In this document: piece by piece, positions 1 to 8,865 of the stretch
Layout: every line of letters begins with the position of its first letter
How positions within the stretch are numbered: position 1 is the first letter of the stretch
Assembly: GCA_028706405.1 (NCBI GenBank)
Contig: JAQWBM010000005.1
Location: 20,311 to 84,310, forward strand
Length of the DNA stretch: 64,000 bases
DNA from: Eubacteriales bacterium
Lineage (GTDB): Bacteria > Bacillota > Clostridia > Peptostreptococcales > Anaerovoracaceae
Direction: 5' to 3'
Notes under the pieces: model-generated
Database searches by the model: none
Seen by the model: only the letters and a program-made list of their open reading frames with translations
Told to the model about the DNA's origin: nothing
Position numbers and translations under genes: made by a program

Positions 1-854
1 AACTCCATGAACTTATTTGTTACCGGATGACGAAAGGAAAAATATGATGCATGAAGTGCCTGTCTTTCAATTAACCATACAGATGCTGAGCCATAAAGCA
101 CATCTCCAACAATCGGATGTCCTATATGAGATAAGTGCACACGAATCTGATGTGTTCTGCCGGTTTCAAGCAAGAGCTCCAGCATGGTATACCCACTCTG
201 AAAACGCTCAAGTATTCTGTAATGCGTTATGGATGGATAACCGCTCGGCTTGACTGCACGCTTTACCTGTTCCTCGTACAATTTATCGATAGGCAGGTCT
301 ATGGTTCCCCTTTCCTCCGCAATCATTCCCTTCACAATTGCAAAATATTTTTTTATAACGTTGTTCTCGTTCATTTGCCTGGCCAGATCATCCTGACAAT
401 ATGAATTTTTGGCGATAGCCATAAGCCCTGACGTATCCATATCAAGCCGGTTGATAAATCTGATCTTGTATTGCTGGTTTTGATCAAGCATATATTTCAT
501 GATTCCGTTTGCCATGGTATGACATGGATGACCTTTTGTCGGATGAACAACATATCCCGGCTGTTTGTTGATTATCAACAGATCATCGTCCTCATAAACA
601 ACGGAGACAGGAATGTTTTCCGGTTCAAATGAGCTTGTTTCTTCCGGCATGAACACAGTAAGACTGTCTCCGGTACAATGTCCCTTTTCGTTCATTTTTA
701 CCGGAACGCCGTTTCTAAATACACAATTATTTGTCTTAAGCTTTATTATCAACCTGGAAGAAAACTTAAAATTACGTTGTAAGAGCTCCTTTACCGGGAG
801 CTCCTTATCCATTTCTTTAATTATATATTCAAATTTTTGCCGATTAATATCCAT
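1..854 (-). CDS. RluA-family 23S/tRNA pseudouridine synthase, 3' end cut by window
   Basis: The reading frame opens at an ATG at 854 and stays open for 284 codons to the left edge, so only a short C-terminal tail is missing. The protein would isomerise specific uridines in rRNA or tRNA to pseudouridine. The catalytic segment reads NRLDMDTSGL (near residues 140-150), the RluA-family motif with the catalytic Asp after Arg-Leu; Asn replaces the more usual His. The later segments GRTHQIRVHLSHIGHPIVGD and RHPVTNKFMEF are also typical of the family. The N-terminal part resembles an S4-like RNA-binding region. A strong promoter-like site lies 33 bp upstream. The exact target uridine cannot be assigned. 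Confidence 0.9.
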   Translation of the reverse strand, partial: MDINRQKFEYIIKEMDKELPVKELLQRNFKFSSRLIIKLKTNNCVFRNGVPVKMNEKGHCTGDSLTVFMPEETSSFEPENIPVSVVYEDDDLLIINKQPGYVVHPTKGHPCHTMANGIMKYMLDQNQQYKIRFINRLDMDTSGLMAIAKNSYCQDDLARQMNENNVIKKYFAIVKGMIAEERGTIDLPIDKLYEEQVKRAVKPSGYPSITHYRILERFQSGYTMLELLLETGRTHQIRVHLSHIGHPIVGDVLYGSASVWLIERQALHASYFSFRHPVTNKFME

Positions 855-886
855 TTATTTATATCCCAGTGCATATCTATGCTTTT

Positions 887-916
887 ATTATAACGATTAA
901 GCAGAAAAATTCCGAC
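887..916 (-). promoter_or_regulatory. Promoter of the shared GTCGNA-18-TATAAT type (copy 1)
   Basis: On the minus strand, GTCGGA (916-911) is followed after exactly 18 bp by TATAAT (892-887), 33 bp upstream of the pseudouridine synthase ATG. TTTCTACA directly upstream of GTCG and CGT directly before TATAAT are also present at two other sites (3639-3668 and 61668-61697). The -10 box is canonical for a housekeeping sigma factor but the -35 box is not. Confidence 0.55.
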
Positions 917-935
917 TGTAGAAATTTTTCTTACA

Positions 936-1739
936 TCATATAAACTTACTTTTTACCTTTGTCCAGAAGTCAGTATTTTCAAATCGGAGCAGCTTTATGA
1001 TTGAATTTGAAAACTCAAATATTATTTCCTCCGCTTCCTGGAGAAGATGCTCCATCCCGTCTGCTACGATCAACAGACCCTTACCCTTATTCTCTGCGTA
1101 TTCCGGGTTGACCCTGATAGACAAATACGGCGGCAGGATCAAGCTCGATGTAAAGGAACGATATGCTGTCGTGTTCATCGGAGCGATAGGCGTTACCTGT
1201 AACAAGCTTAACCGCGGGTCAACTATGCTTCCCCCCAGTGAGTAGTTATAAGCTGTGCTTCCCGCCGGAGTCGAAACTAGAATTCCGTCGCCGCTGAAGC
1301 GTTCAATAAAGCTATCGCCTATTGATATGTTTAAATGAACAGGACGGGACTTAACCCCTTTAACCAGGATCTCATTCAACCCCATGAATTCCTGTTTTCC
1401 TTTCGCTGTAGAAACTTCTGACTTTACCGTCTTTAAGTGCTGAGTCTCATACTTACCCTGCTTGTACTTGAAAATAAATTCATCTAAACCGTCCGGGCAA
1501 ACTTCCTGAAAAAAACCCAAATGACCCGTATTAATTCCTATAAAGGGAATGGATGGGAAATTATACTTATGAATGGTCTCTAAAAACGAACCGTCCCCGC
1601 CTATACATATAATCAGTTCCGCATTGAGATCATACTCCGGAGGAACGAAAAAATCACTTTTATCAAGCTTTTGTCTTAACAGCTTTTCAGTTTCCTGAGA
1701 TAATTCAGTATCGTTTGCAAAAACATTAATAATTCTCAT
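936..1739 (-). CDS. nadK: NAD kinase
   Basis: This 267-residue protein would phosphorylate NAD(H) to NADP(H) in the cytoplasm, as the cell's source of NADP. The diagnostic GGDGSFLETIH motif (around residue 48), which carries the catalytic Asp, is present. So are FIGINTGHLGFFQE and the DGILVSTPAGSTAYNYSLGG segment of the nucleotide-binding domain. Its length is normal for short bacterial NAD kinases. The ATG at 1739 follows a purine-rich AAAGGGGGAAACGCTCT stretch. It lies 45 bp downstream of pepF on the same strand and could share a transcript with it. Nothing about it is unusual. Confidence 0.95.
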   Translation of the reverse strand: MRIINVFANDTELSQETEKLLRQKLDKSDFFVPPEYDLNAELIICIGGDGSFLETIHKYNFPSIPFIGINTGHLGFFQEVCPDGLDEFIFKYKQGKYETQHLKTVKSEVSTAKGKQEFMGLNEILVKGVKSRPVHLNISIGDSFIERFSGDGILVSTPAGSTAYNYSLGGSIVDPRLSLLQVTPIAPMNTTAYRSFTSSLILPPYLSIRVNPEYAENKGKGLLIVADGMEHLLQEAEEIIFEFSNSIIKLLRFENTDFWTKVKSKFI

Positions 1740-1784
1740 TAGAGCGTTTCCCCCTTTAAATACCTACGAGTGGGTCTATACATT

Positions 1785-3581
1785 TTACACCAGTTCTTCC
1801 AGGCTCACAACATTTTTTTCAAAGGCATCCATAGCCTGGGCGATCGGCTCCGGTCTGCTCATATCCACACCGGCAATTTTTAGCAATTCTATAGGATAAT
1901 CGCTATCCCCTGTCTTTAAAAACTCAATATATGCATCCCTTGCTGTTTTCCCTTCATGCAAAATTTTTGAAGATATGGAAGCAGCTGCAGAAAAACCTGT
2001 TGCATATTTATAGACATAGAATGCCCTGTAAAAATGCGGGATCCTGGCCCACTCCATCTCAATCTGAGAATCATGTATGACCTGTTCTCCGTAATATTTG
2101 CGGTTTAGTTTTCTATACTCTTCGCATAGCCACTCGGCAGTCAGCACCTCTCCATTTTCTACTGCTTCATGGGTCAGCTTCTCAAACTCGGCAAACATGG
2201 TTTGACGGAATAAGGTCGTTCTGAATTCTTCTATATGCATATTCAGCAGGTATTTTTTCTCCTCCGCGTCATTGCAGACAGTGAGCAGGTGCTGCATCAG
2301 CAGCGATTCATTCACTGTCGAAGCGACCTCTGCTGTAAAAATGGAATGTCCGCCATATACATAAGGCTGGTTATGCCTTGTGTAATAAGAGTGCATGGAG
2401 TGACCCATTTCATGAACGACAGTAAAGACATCCTTTAGCTTGTTGTTGTAATTCAGAAGGATATACGGCATACTATCGTAGCTTCCAAAGGAATAAGCTC
2501 CGCTCGTTTTTCCTTCATTTTCAAAAACGTCTATCCATCCTGCTTCGATGCCATGATTCATTTTGCTGATATAGTCTTTTCCCAATGGGGAGAGTCCTTC
2601 CCGCATGATATCCAGTGCTTTTTCATAAGGGATATCTTTCTTCGGCATCTCGACAAGCGGTACATACATATCGTACATATGGAGTTCATCTACTTGCAGC
2701 ATCTTGCGCCTTATCTCCATATACCGGTGCATAAGACCCAATTTACCGTTTACTGTATCGATTAAATTGTCATATACTTTAAGAGGGATATTGTCTCCGG
2801 AAAGCGCGGCATCACGGGCTGAGCTATATTTCCTGATTCTTGCAGTGACCACATCTGTTTTTGTATTATAGTTATAGTTTGCCGCAAGCGTATTTTTAAA
2901 GTTGATATACGCTTCATACATATGCTCAAAGGCTTCCCTTCTGACTCTTCTATTATAAGACTCCATAAAGCCTGAATATCTGCCGTGTGTGACCTCAACA
3001 TCGTCACCATCTTCGTCAATGATCGATCCAAATTTAATATCCGCATTGTTGAACATTGTAAATACAACATTGGTAGCGCCTGTAACTTCTCCGATCTGTG
3101 CCATTACGCTTTCTTCCGCTTTGGAAAGAACGTGTGCTTTTTGTCTCATAAGGTCATCTATGACATGCTCATACTGTTTGAATCCTTTTTCCGAATCAAT
3201 AAAGCTTCTCAGCTTTTCTCCGGGAATTTCCAGCAGCTCAGGTATAAAAAATGAAAGGTATGAGGATGTTTTTGCAATCAGAGAGCTTGCCTTATCGCTC
3301 ATCGCCTGATACTTAGTTTCTCGGTTGTCCTCATCTTTTTTCATTCTGGCATACACATAAACCTTTTCCAGCAGAAGCCATATATTGTCTTTCTTTTGAA
3401 GAGCCTCCAGCAGGACTTGCGGACTTTCACCCAATCTCCCTGAAAACTCCACAAAATCCTTTGCCTTATTTTCAACCTTCTGATAATCACTCTTCCACTG
3501 TTCTTCTTCAGAATACATATCATTGATTTTCCACTTATATTTCGGATCAATTTGACTTCTTGTTTTTGTTTCTTTTCCCAT
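1785..3581 (-). CDS. pepF: Oligoendopeptidase F (M3 family zinc metallopeptidase)
   Basis: The protein has 598 residues, the usual PepF length, and would cut short peptides in the cytoplasm during peptide recycling. The zinc site HEMGH lies in VVHEMGHSMHSYY, with the downstream Glu ligand in the segment FTAEVASTVNE. The ATG at 3581 is preferred over a GTG one codon upstream because AAAAGGAG sits 7 bases before it. Upstream is a second copy of the unusual promoter motif. The divergent neighbour is murI. Confidence 0.94.
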   Translation of the reverse strand: MGKETKTRSQIDPKYKWKINDMYSEEEQWKSDYQKVENKAKDFVEFSGRLGESPQVLLEALQKKDNIWLLLEKVYVYARMKKDEDNRETKYQAMSDKASSLIAKTSSYLSFFIPELLEIPGEKLRSFIDSEKGFKQYEHVIDDLMRQKAHVLSKAEESVMAQIGEVTGATNVVFTMFNNADIKFGSIIDEDGDDVEVTHGRYSGFMESYNRRVRREAFEHMYEAYINFKNTLAANYNYNTKTDVVTARIRKYSSARDAALSGDNIPLKVYDNLIDTVNGKLGLMHRYMEIRRKMLQVDELHMYDMYVPLVEMPKKDIPYEKALDIMREGLSPLGKDYISKMNHGIEAGWIDVFENEGKTSGAYSFGSYDSMPYILLNYNNKLKDVFTVVHEMGHSMHSYYTRHNQPYVYGGHSIFTAEVASTVNESLLMQHLLTVCNDAEEKKYLLNMHIEEFRTTLFRQTMFAEFEKLTHEAVENGEVLTAEWLCEEYRKLNRKYYGEQVIHDSQIEMEWARIPHFYRAFYVYKYATGFSAAASISSKILHEGKTARDAYIEFLKTGDSDYPIELLKIAGVDMSRPEPIAQAMDAFEKNVVSLEELV

Positions 3582-3638
3582 CACAAAACTCCTTTTTATA
3601 TTTTACTATTTACATTTTAACCTTTATTCTTTAATATT

Positions 3639-3668
3639 ATTATAACGCATACATAGCAAGTTTTCGAC
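3639..3668 (-). promoter_or_regulatory. Promoter of the shared GTCGNA-18-TATAAT type (copy 2)
   Basis: On the minus strand, GTCGAA (3668-3663), an 18-bp spacer and TATAAT (3644-3639) lie 55 bp upstream of the pepF ATG. TTTCTATA precedes GTCG, and the spacer ends ATGCGT, as in the copy at 61668-61697. Confidence 0.55.
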
Positions 3669-3774
3669 TATAGAAAATTATTGAACGACTGTTGTCAGCC
3701 CCACGATTCTTAAGCGGAGGGTTACCAATTAAGTTGAAGGATGAACTTCAATATAGAAAGGACACGATTATTGT

Positions 3775-4602
3775 ATGGATAACCGGCCAATAGGGTTTTT
3801 TGATTCGGGGCTCGGAGGGCTGACCTGCGTACCTTATTTAATGGAAGCTTTACCTAACGAACGAATCATCTATTTTGGAGATACTGCACGTACACCATAC
3901 GGATCAAAAGGAATTTCTACTATTCGTAATTTTTCGATGCAAATTGCAGATTTTTTAATAAATGAAAATGTAAAGATGATTGTCATTGCGTGTAATACCG
4001 TGAGCTCAACCTGTCTTGATGAGCTGCAGCAAAAGTATCCCCAAATTCCAATCATAGGGATCATTGAGCCAACGGCTAAGGTCACTGCAGAAACATGTAA
4101 TGAGCAAGACCATATCGGTGTTATGGGCACGAAAGTAACGATAAAAAGCAAAGCTTATGAAAAGCTGATATATAATCTGAACCCGAAGCTTAATCTTTAT
4201 TCAACCCCCAGCCCTGCCCTTGTTCCACTGATCGAGGAGGGCATTATACAAAATGAGATTATGGATTTGTCAATCAAATATTATCTGGATCACTTCATAT
4301 CCTATAATAAAATCAATACGCTTATATTGGGCTGTACTCACTACCCACTGATTCGGAAAAATATCGGAAAAATATATTCCGGATTGAGAATTATTAATCC
4401 ATCAGCGGAAATAATACAAAGCATTATAGCCGAACTTAAGGCAAAGGATATCTTTTCCGATGAACCTGTTTTTGACAATACGTTCTATGCAAGTGACTTG
4501 TCAGAGAACTTCGTCAATATGATTAACAGAATTTTTGAAAACTCGGGATTTAAGGTCGTATTTAAGAGCTTTGACCTGGAAACCCCACAAATGAGGTGCT
4601 AA
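3775..4602 (+). CDS. murI: Glutamate racemase
   Basis: This 275-residue enzyme would interconvert L- and D-glutamate to supply D-Glu for peptidoglycan stem peptides. It has the N-terminal GFFDSGLGGLTC motif and both catalytic cysteines of the Asp/Glu racemase family: ACNTVSS (near residue 75) and LGCTHYPLI (near residue 187). The start is the ATG at 3775 downstream of GAAAGGACACG. The next gene starts one base after its stop, so the two are surely co-transcribed. Facing it is an operon that also makes cell-wall precursors, including a second, aspartate-type racemase. Confidence 0.95.
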   Translation: MDNRPIGFFDSGLGGLTCVPYLMEALPNERIIYFGDTARTPYGSKGISTIRNFSMQIADFLINENVKMIVIACNTVSSTCLDELQQKYPQIPIIGIIEPTAKVTAETCNEQDHIGVMGTKVTIKSKAYEKLIYNLNPKLNLYSTPSPALVPLIEEGIIQNEIMDLSIKYYLDHFISYNKINTLILGCTHYPLIRKNIGKIYSGLRIINPSAEIIQSIIAELKAKDIFSDEPVFDNTFYASDLSENFVNMINRIFENSGFKVVFKSFDLETPQMRC

Positions 4603-4603
4603 A

Positions 4604-5239
4604 ATGGATTATAACGAACTGTTAGATATGCTTGAGATTGAATCTCCTGATGAATTCGAGTATTTTGAGCACTTCGTCTCTCTGATCGAGTGTGACGAAG
4701 AGATTCCTTATGAGTTATTTTATAAATTCCTTGCGGAAGCAGATTCAGAGACTTTGATTGATTTGACAGACAATTACTTTGAAGACATTTTGCATGGGAT
4801 CCCTGATGACGGAATTGAAATATACACAATGTTGAACACTATAAGGCAGGCGCTGTTAGGCCTGTTAAAAAATGCCAATGATACCGAAGAGGACCGCATT
4901 GCATATGTAGACGAATTGTATAAATTTAGAAGCTGGTATATTTTCGACGGGCTTGTCCATATAAAGCGGATACGCGACGGTAAGGAAGCTGATGTGACCA
5001 TCAGCGAGTCCTTATCCCTTTTCAGGCTTGAAAAGTTAAGTGAAGATCAACACATATATGATTTCAGCGACTGCCTGGATTATGAAATCGATGAATACTC
5101 GATTTCATTCGATGCAACGCTTGATGAAGAATACGAAGAAATCATAGAGGAGGACGATGATTTATATGAAGAAGGTCTCATTGATAAAGAATTTCCTGTG
5201 ATAGACGGAGAAGACTTTGAAGAGGGCGCCGAACTTTAA
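4604..5239 (+). CDS. Acidic hypothetical protein coupled to murI
   Basis: I do not recognise this 211-residue protein. It begins one base after the murI stop codon, which implies translational coupling. The protein is strongly acidic throughout. The last 50 residues are almost all Asp, Glu and hydrophobics (for example EYEEIIEEDDDLYEEG). It has no signal peptide or membrane segment, so it should be cytoplasmic. The N-terminal half reads as helical repeats rich in Leu, Glu and Asp. Its stop codon overlaps the end of the convergent murE by four bases. A role in wall-precursor synthesis is suggested only by position. Confidence 0.8.
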   Translation: MDYNELLDMLEIESPDEFEYFEHFVSLIECDEEIPYELFYKFLAEADSETLIDLTDNYFEDILHGIPDDGIEIYTMLNTIRQALLGLLKNANDTEEDRIAYVDELYKFRSWYIFDGLVHIKRIRDGKEADVTISESLSLFRLEKLSEDQHIYDFSDCLDYEIDEYSISFDATLDEEYEEIIEEDDDLYEEGLIDKEFPVIDGEDFEEGAEL

Positions 5240-6744
5240 ACTAAATACTTTTTCACATACTCCACGTCAGAAGGCGTATCTATATACTGAACCCCTCGTT
5301 TTTGTCTTGTTTCCCTGCCTTTTCCCGTAATCAGCACAACCGTATTGTCATCAGCCCTTGCAATTGCCTCTCTGATTGCATCTTCACGATTCGGTATGAT
5401 CAAATAGCGTCCCTCCTGCATCTTCAGGTGTTGGGCTATTTCCTCACAAATTTTCAAAACGGGCTCTTCTCCCGCATCCTCTTCAGTAATGTAAACCTGA
5501 TCAGAATACTTTCCGGCAATCTCACCCAATTCTTTTCTGCGTCCAAGGGCTTTTTTCCCCGGGCATCCGAACACTATGCTGATCTTCTTGTTGGGGTATT
5601 CTCGAAGAGTGGACTGGAACAGCGTTTCAAAGCTCATTTTATTGTGGGCATAATCGACAATAACCTGGATTTTCCTTTTCTTGCCGGTGTATACTTCCAT
5701 CCTGCCGCTGACTCTTGCCTTCTTAAGCCCTGCCGCAACATAAGACATTGGTATATTCAGGCATTGTGATATTGCTATGGCAGCCAATGCGTTTTGAACA
5801 TTAAATAAGCCTGCCATGGTAAGTTTAAACTCCTTGTCGAAGTCCTTTGTTTTTACTTTAAACCTTATGGTTTTTCCTGTTTTTACAATATCGTATCCGT
5901 AAACATCCGCCTTTTCGTCTAAACCAAATGTTACAACATGAGGGCATGCCTTAGATGCTTCCATCACGCGGTCGATATGGTCGCTGTTGATATTCACGCA
6001 GGTTTTCTCACATTGGCTGAAAAGCCTCAGCTTCGATTCCAGATAATCATCAAAGCTGCTGTGCTCCAATTCACTTATGTGATCTTCGCCGATATTCAAA
6101 AAACACCCCACATCAAAGGTTACTCCCAAAGTTCTGCCATATTTCAAGGCTTGACTGGATACTTCCATGCTCAGATATTCTATACCGCTTTTCACCGCAT
6201 TATTAAAATGCTTATGAAGCTCCATAGCTTCCGGAGTAGTAAGATGTGATTCCTCATTAATAACGCCGTCATAGTTGTCAATTCCTGATATAATAGCACT
6301 TACAGGCCGCTTATTTTCTTTTAAATATCCATCTAAAATAAATTTCATGAAATAGGCTGTCGTGGATTTTCCCTTTGTTCCTGTGATCCCAATAAGTTTT
6401 AAATCCTTCCATACTTTGTTGTAATAGAGATCCGCAATACATGCCATGGCTTTGCGTATGTCGCTCACAATAATATAAGAGATTGTATCGTTCGGCGCAA
6501 GATCATATCGTATTTCACTGATATAGCAGATGGCCCCATTTTTAACGGCATCTTTTAAATAGTCAACGGAAAAATGATTGCCCTTGCAGACAAATAACGT
6601 ATTCTCCGCCATATCCATCGAGTTGTATGAGATGTGGTGAATCGGCTGCGTAAGCTCTTCCGGCGCAATTTGATATTCCTTGAGCAAATTATTAGATTTC
6701 AGTTGATTCAAATAATCATTTATACTGTGAGGTGAATTTTCCAT
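5236..6744 (-). CDS. murE: UDP-MurNAc-tripeptide synthetase (MurE), not of the meso-DAP type
   Basis: This 502-residue Mur ligase would add the third, diamino residue to UDP-MurNAc-L-Ala-D-Glu in an ATP-dependent reaction. The P-loop GITGTKGKSTTAYF lies near residue 120. TTPEA, the Mur central-domain segments and the C-terminal domain (VDYAHNKMSFE, GKGRETRQ) are present. Where meso-diaminopimelate MurE enzymes have DNPR, this protein reads TEEDAGEEP. That argues for lysine, ornithine or another substrate. It is the last gene of an operon with a D-Asp-ligase-like ATP-grasp protein and an aspartate racemase, which fits a Lys(or Orn)-D-Asp peptidoglycan. Confidence 0.9.
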   Translation of the reverse strand: MENSPHSINDYLNQLKSNNLLKEYQIAPEELTQPIHHISYNSMDMAENTLFVCKGNHFSVDYLKDAVKNGAICYISEIRYDLAPNDTISYIIVSDIRKAMACIADLYYNKVWKDLKLIGITGTKGKSTTAYFMKFILDGYLKENKRPVSAIISGIDNYDGVINEESHLTTPEAMELHKHFNNAVKSGIEYLSMEVSSQALKYGRTLGVTFDVGCFLNIGEDHISELEHSSFDDYLESKLRLFSQCEKTCVNINSDHIDRVMEASKACPHVVTFGLDEKADVYGYDIVKTGKTIRFKVKTKDFDKEFKLTMAGLFNVQNALAAIAISQCLNIPMSYVAAGLKKARVSGRMEVYTGKKRKIQVIVDYAHNKMSFETLFQSTLREYPNKKISIVFGCPGKKALGRRKELGEIAGKYSDQVYITEEDAGEEPVLKICEEIAQHLKMQEGRYLIIPNREDAIREAIARADDNTVVLITGKGRETRQKRGVQYIDTPSDVEYVKKYLV

Positions 6745-6768
6745 CTTTTCTGCTCCTTGTTCTTTCGT

Positions 6769-7485
6769 TTATTTGATTTTCCCGCCGCAGGCGAGAATTG
6801 ACTTTTCTGCAAGTATGACCATTGTATCTATGTAATAAGGAGGTAATTCATACATCTCTCGAAGGCAGGATAATTCTGTGCAGGCAAGGATCGCACCATG
6901 ACATTTCTTTTCAAATAGCTCCTCCTGTACCATTATGAAATCAGAAATATCGATATCTCCGCCGTTTTTTACTCCGTCATAAATCAATTTCATCACCAGT
7001 TTTTGCGAATCTGCGCCGGGAATGACCGGATAGATTCCCTGCTTCTCAAGTGCCTTCTGATATAAACCGGTATTAATTGTTCCGTCTGTTGCCAGAATTC
7101 CTATCCGCAGATCCTGCTCTGAAAATGTGTTTGTTATATGTCTTACTGTTTCCTCTACCATATTGATGATCTTTATGCCTACACTCTTTTGAAGCTTGTC
7201 CATTAATACATGGGACGTGTTACATGGAATTGCGATCACTCCCGCACCGTTATGTTCCAGCATCTTTGCATCCTTTATTAGAAGATCCAGCAGTTCTTCA
7301 CTTCGTCCCTCCAGGATTTCCTTTGTTCTGTCCGGCATAGTCGCATGGCTTAGGATGATCATATTAATATGTTCCTGGTCACAGTTCGCATCCGTTTTTT
7401 CGATAATTAGTTTATAATAAAGCTGAGTGGCCAAAGGACCCATGCCACCGATTACGCCGAGAATCATTCTGTTGTCGATCCACAT
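6769..7485 (-). CDS. Aspartate/glutamate racemase family protein, probable aspartate racemase
   Basis: This 238-residue protein belongs to the cofactor-independent Asp/Glu racemase superfamily. It starts ILGVIGGMGPLATQLYYKLI, the signature of the aspartate racemase branch. Both active-site cysteines are present: IPCNTSH near residue 89 and ACTELS near residue 202. It would make D-aspartate. AGAGGAAAAG precedes the ATG at 7485. It sits between the ATP-grasp gene (15 bp upstream) and murE (24 bp downstream), all on one strand. That context argues for D-Asp production for the cell wall rather than for amino acid catabolism. Glutamate specificity is less likely because murI lies next door. Confidence 0.9.
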   Translation of the reverse strand: MWIDNRMILGVIGGMGPLATQLYYKLIIEKTDANCDQEHINMIILSHATMPDRTKEILEGRSEELLDLLIKDAKMLEHNGAGVIAIPCNTSHVLMDKLQKSVGIKIINMVEETVRHITNTFSEQDLRIGILATDGTINTGLYQKALEKQGIYPVIPGADSQKLVMKLIYDGVKNGGDIDISDFIMVQEELFEKKCHGAILACTELSCLREMYELPPYYIDTMVILAEKSILACGGKIK

Positions 7486-7500
7486 AAATCTTTTCCTCTT

Positions 7501-8712
7501 TTAGTTTTGTCTTCCAAGGTGTTTCCTATACTTATAATAATGCCCCAATTGTGATTTTAGTAATCTCAGCGTCCTCAGAAACCCTTTGTCTTTTTTGTAA
7601 AAAAGCGGATTGACGTATTGTCCCGACTTAATCAGAGCGCGCATTTCAGTTTTGTATTCCTGCGGCTTGATATATCGGAAGGCAACTCCTTTCGGTACTA
7701 CTGACCAAAGAGATTTCTCCGTGACCACTTTTAAATCAAGCGGTTTTTGTTCAATATAATCTTCTACAAGATATCTTGCTATATTCTGTCCTGCAGCAGT
7801 AACATAATAATTGCTTCTTCCTTGTCTTGTGTTGATTTCAAAGACCTTGTACTTTTTATCCCTTTGATCGTACTTTATATCAAAATTTGAAAATCCTATA
7901 TAATGCATATCTTCCAAAAGCTTCTTAAATCGTTCAGCGATTTCCTCATTGTGTTCAGTAATAATGACTGCATGGTTTCCTATACCATGAGGCGTATGCT
8001 CTTCCAGCAACACGTGACCTAATGCCATAAGCTTTACATTGCCGTTACGATCGGAATAATTGGTCAAAACACGCATATAAGTATCATCACCCGGGATAAA
8101 ATCCTGTATAATGATGGAATCATCATAGCCTGCACCGTAAATATCATCCAGGATACGTAAAAGCTCTTCCCTGCTCCCGGCTTTATAGACTTTTTTCTGT
8201 GATGCAAAAGGGTGTTTCCAGTATTCAATTCCGTTGGAAGGTTTGATTATGAACGGCGCTTCAAATGGCAGTTCAAAGTTCTTTTCAAGCTCTTTTCTAT
8301 GCACAAAAGTGTCAGGATAATTAATGCCTGATTCTTGGCACAGGTTATAGAATTTCTCCTTATGAATCAGATTGTTCATCAGTTCAATATCGATATAGGG
8401 TGCGATAACGTTTTCGCGGAAGTTGTCCCTATTTTGGCTGAGAAGCTGCACATAACTGTCGCCGCAACCAATCGCAAGAATTATTTGTTCTTTATTCTTT
8501 TCGGCAAATTCATTAACAGCCTCAAGGAATATGTCCTGTTGATCAATTTTGGGGTTTGCAATATAATTCATAATTTTACTGTCCGCGCAAGGACCGCTGA
8601 GGTATTTTCCAAACACGCTGGCTTTTATATCGTATTGTTCGTGGAAAGCCCTTGCAACGCTGTACACATTTATGTCTCCCGCAAAGAGAAGCGGTATAAA
8701 GCTTTGGCTCAT
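7501..8712 (-). CDS. ATP-grasp carboxylate-amine ligase, probable D-aspartate ligase of the Asl type
   Basis: The 403-residue protein has an N-terminal segment LLFAGDINVYSVARAFHEQY resembling the start of Enterococcus faecium D-aspartate ligase Aslfm (recalled, not searched). ATP-grasp features follow: APFIIKPSN, SIIIQDFIPGDDTYMRV, and the metal-binding segment FSNFDIKYD...VFEINTRQGRSNYY. Such enzymes join the beta-carboxyl of D-Asp to the side-chain amine of the third stem-peptide residue. The ATG at 8712 follows AAGGAGATCTGA. An aspartate racemase follows directly, the same pairing known from lactic acid bacteria, and murE closes the operon. Another peptide or amino acid ligase activity remains possible. 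Confidence 0.82.
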   Translation of the reverse strand: MSQSFIPLLFAGDINVYSVARAFHEQYDIKASVFGKYLSGPCADSKIMNYIANPKIDQQDIFLEAVNEFAEKNKEQIILAIGCGDSYVQLLSQNRDNFRENVIAPYIDIELMNNLIHKEKFYNLCQESGINYPDTFVHRKELEKNFELPFEAPFIIKPSNGIEYWKHPFASQKKVYKAGSREELLRILDDIYGAGYDDSIIIQDFIPGDDTYMRVLTNYSDRNGNVKLMALGHVLLEEHTPHGIGNHAVIITEHNEEIAERFKKLLEDMHYIGFSNFDIKYDQRDKKYKVFEINTRQGRSNYYVTAAGQNIARYLVEDYIEQKPLDLKVVTEKSLWSVVPKGVAFRYIKPQEYKTEMRALIKSGQYVNPLFYKKDKGFLRTLRLLKSQLGHYYKYRKHLGRQN

Positions 8713-8797
8713 TCAGATCTCCTTCGTCATGTTTATTCTGTATCTATTATCAATTGATTTTGTTTAATAGTTGTTTGATTCATCCAGATTCTTATTT

Positions 8798-8826
8798 ATT
8801 ATAATACTTTTTTTGCTTGTTATCAA
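8798..8826 (-). promoter_or_regulatory. Sigma-A-type promoter of the ligase-racemase-murE operon
   Basis: On the minus strand, TTGATA (8826-8821), a 17-bp spacer and TATAAT (8803-8798) lie 86 bp upstream of the ATP-grasp ATG. Five of six -35 bases and all -10 bases match consensus. Confidence 0.6.
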
Positions 8827-8865
8827 TGTATTATTGATTTTGATAACGGGCATAATATGGGACAG

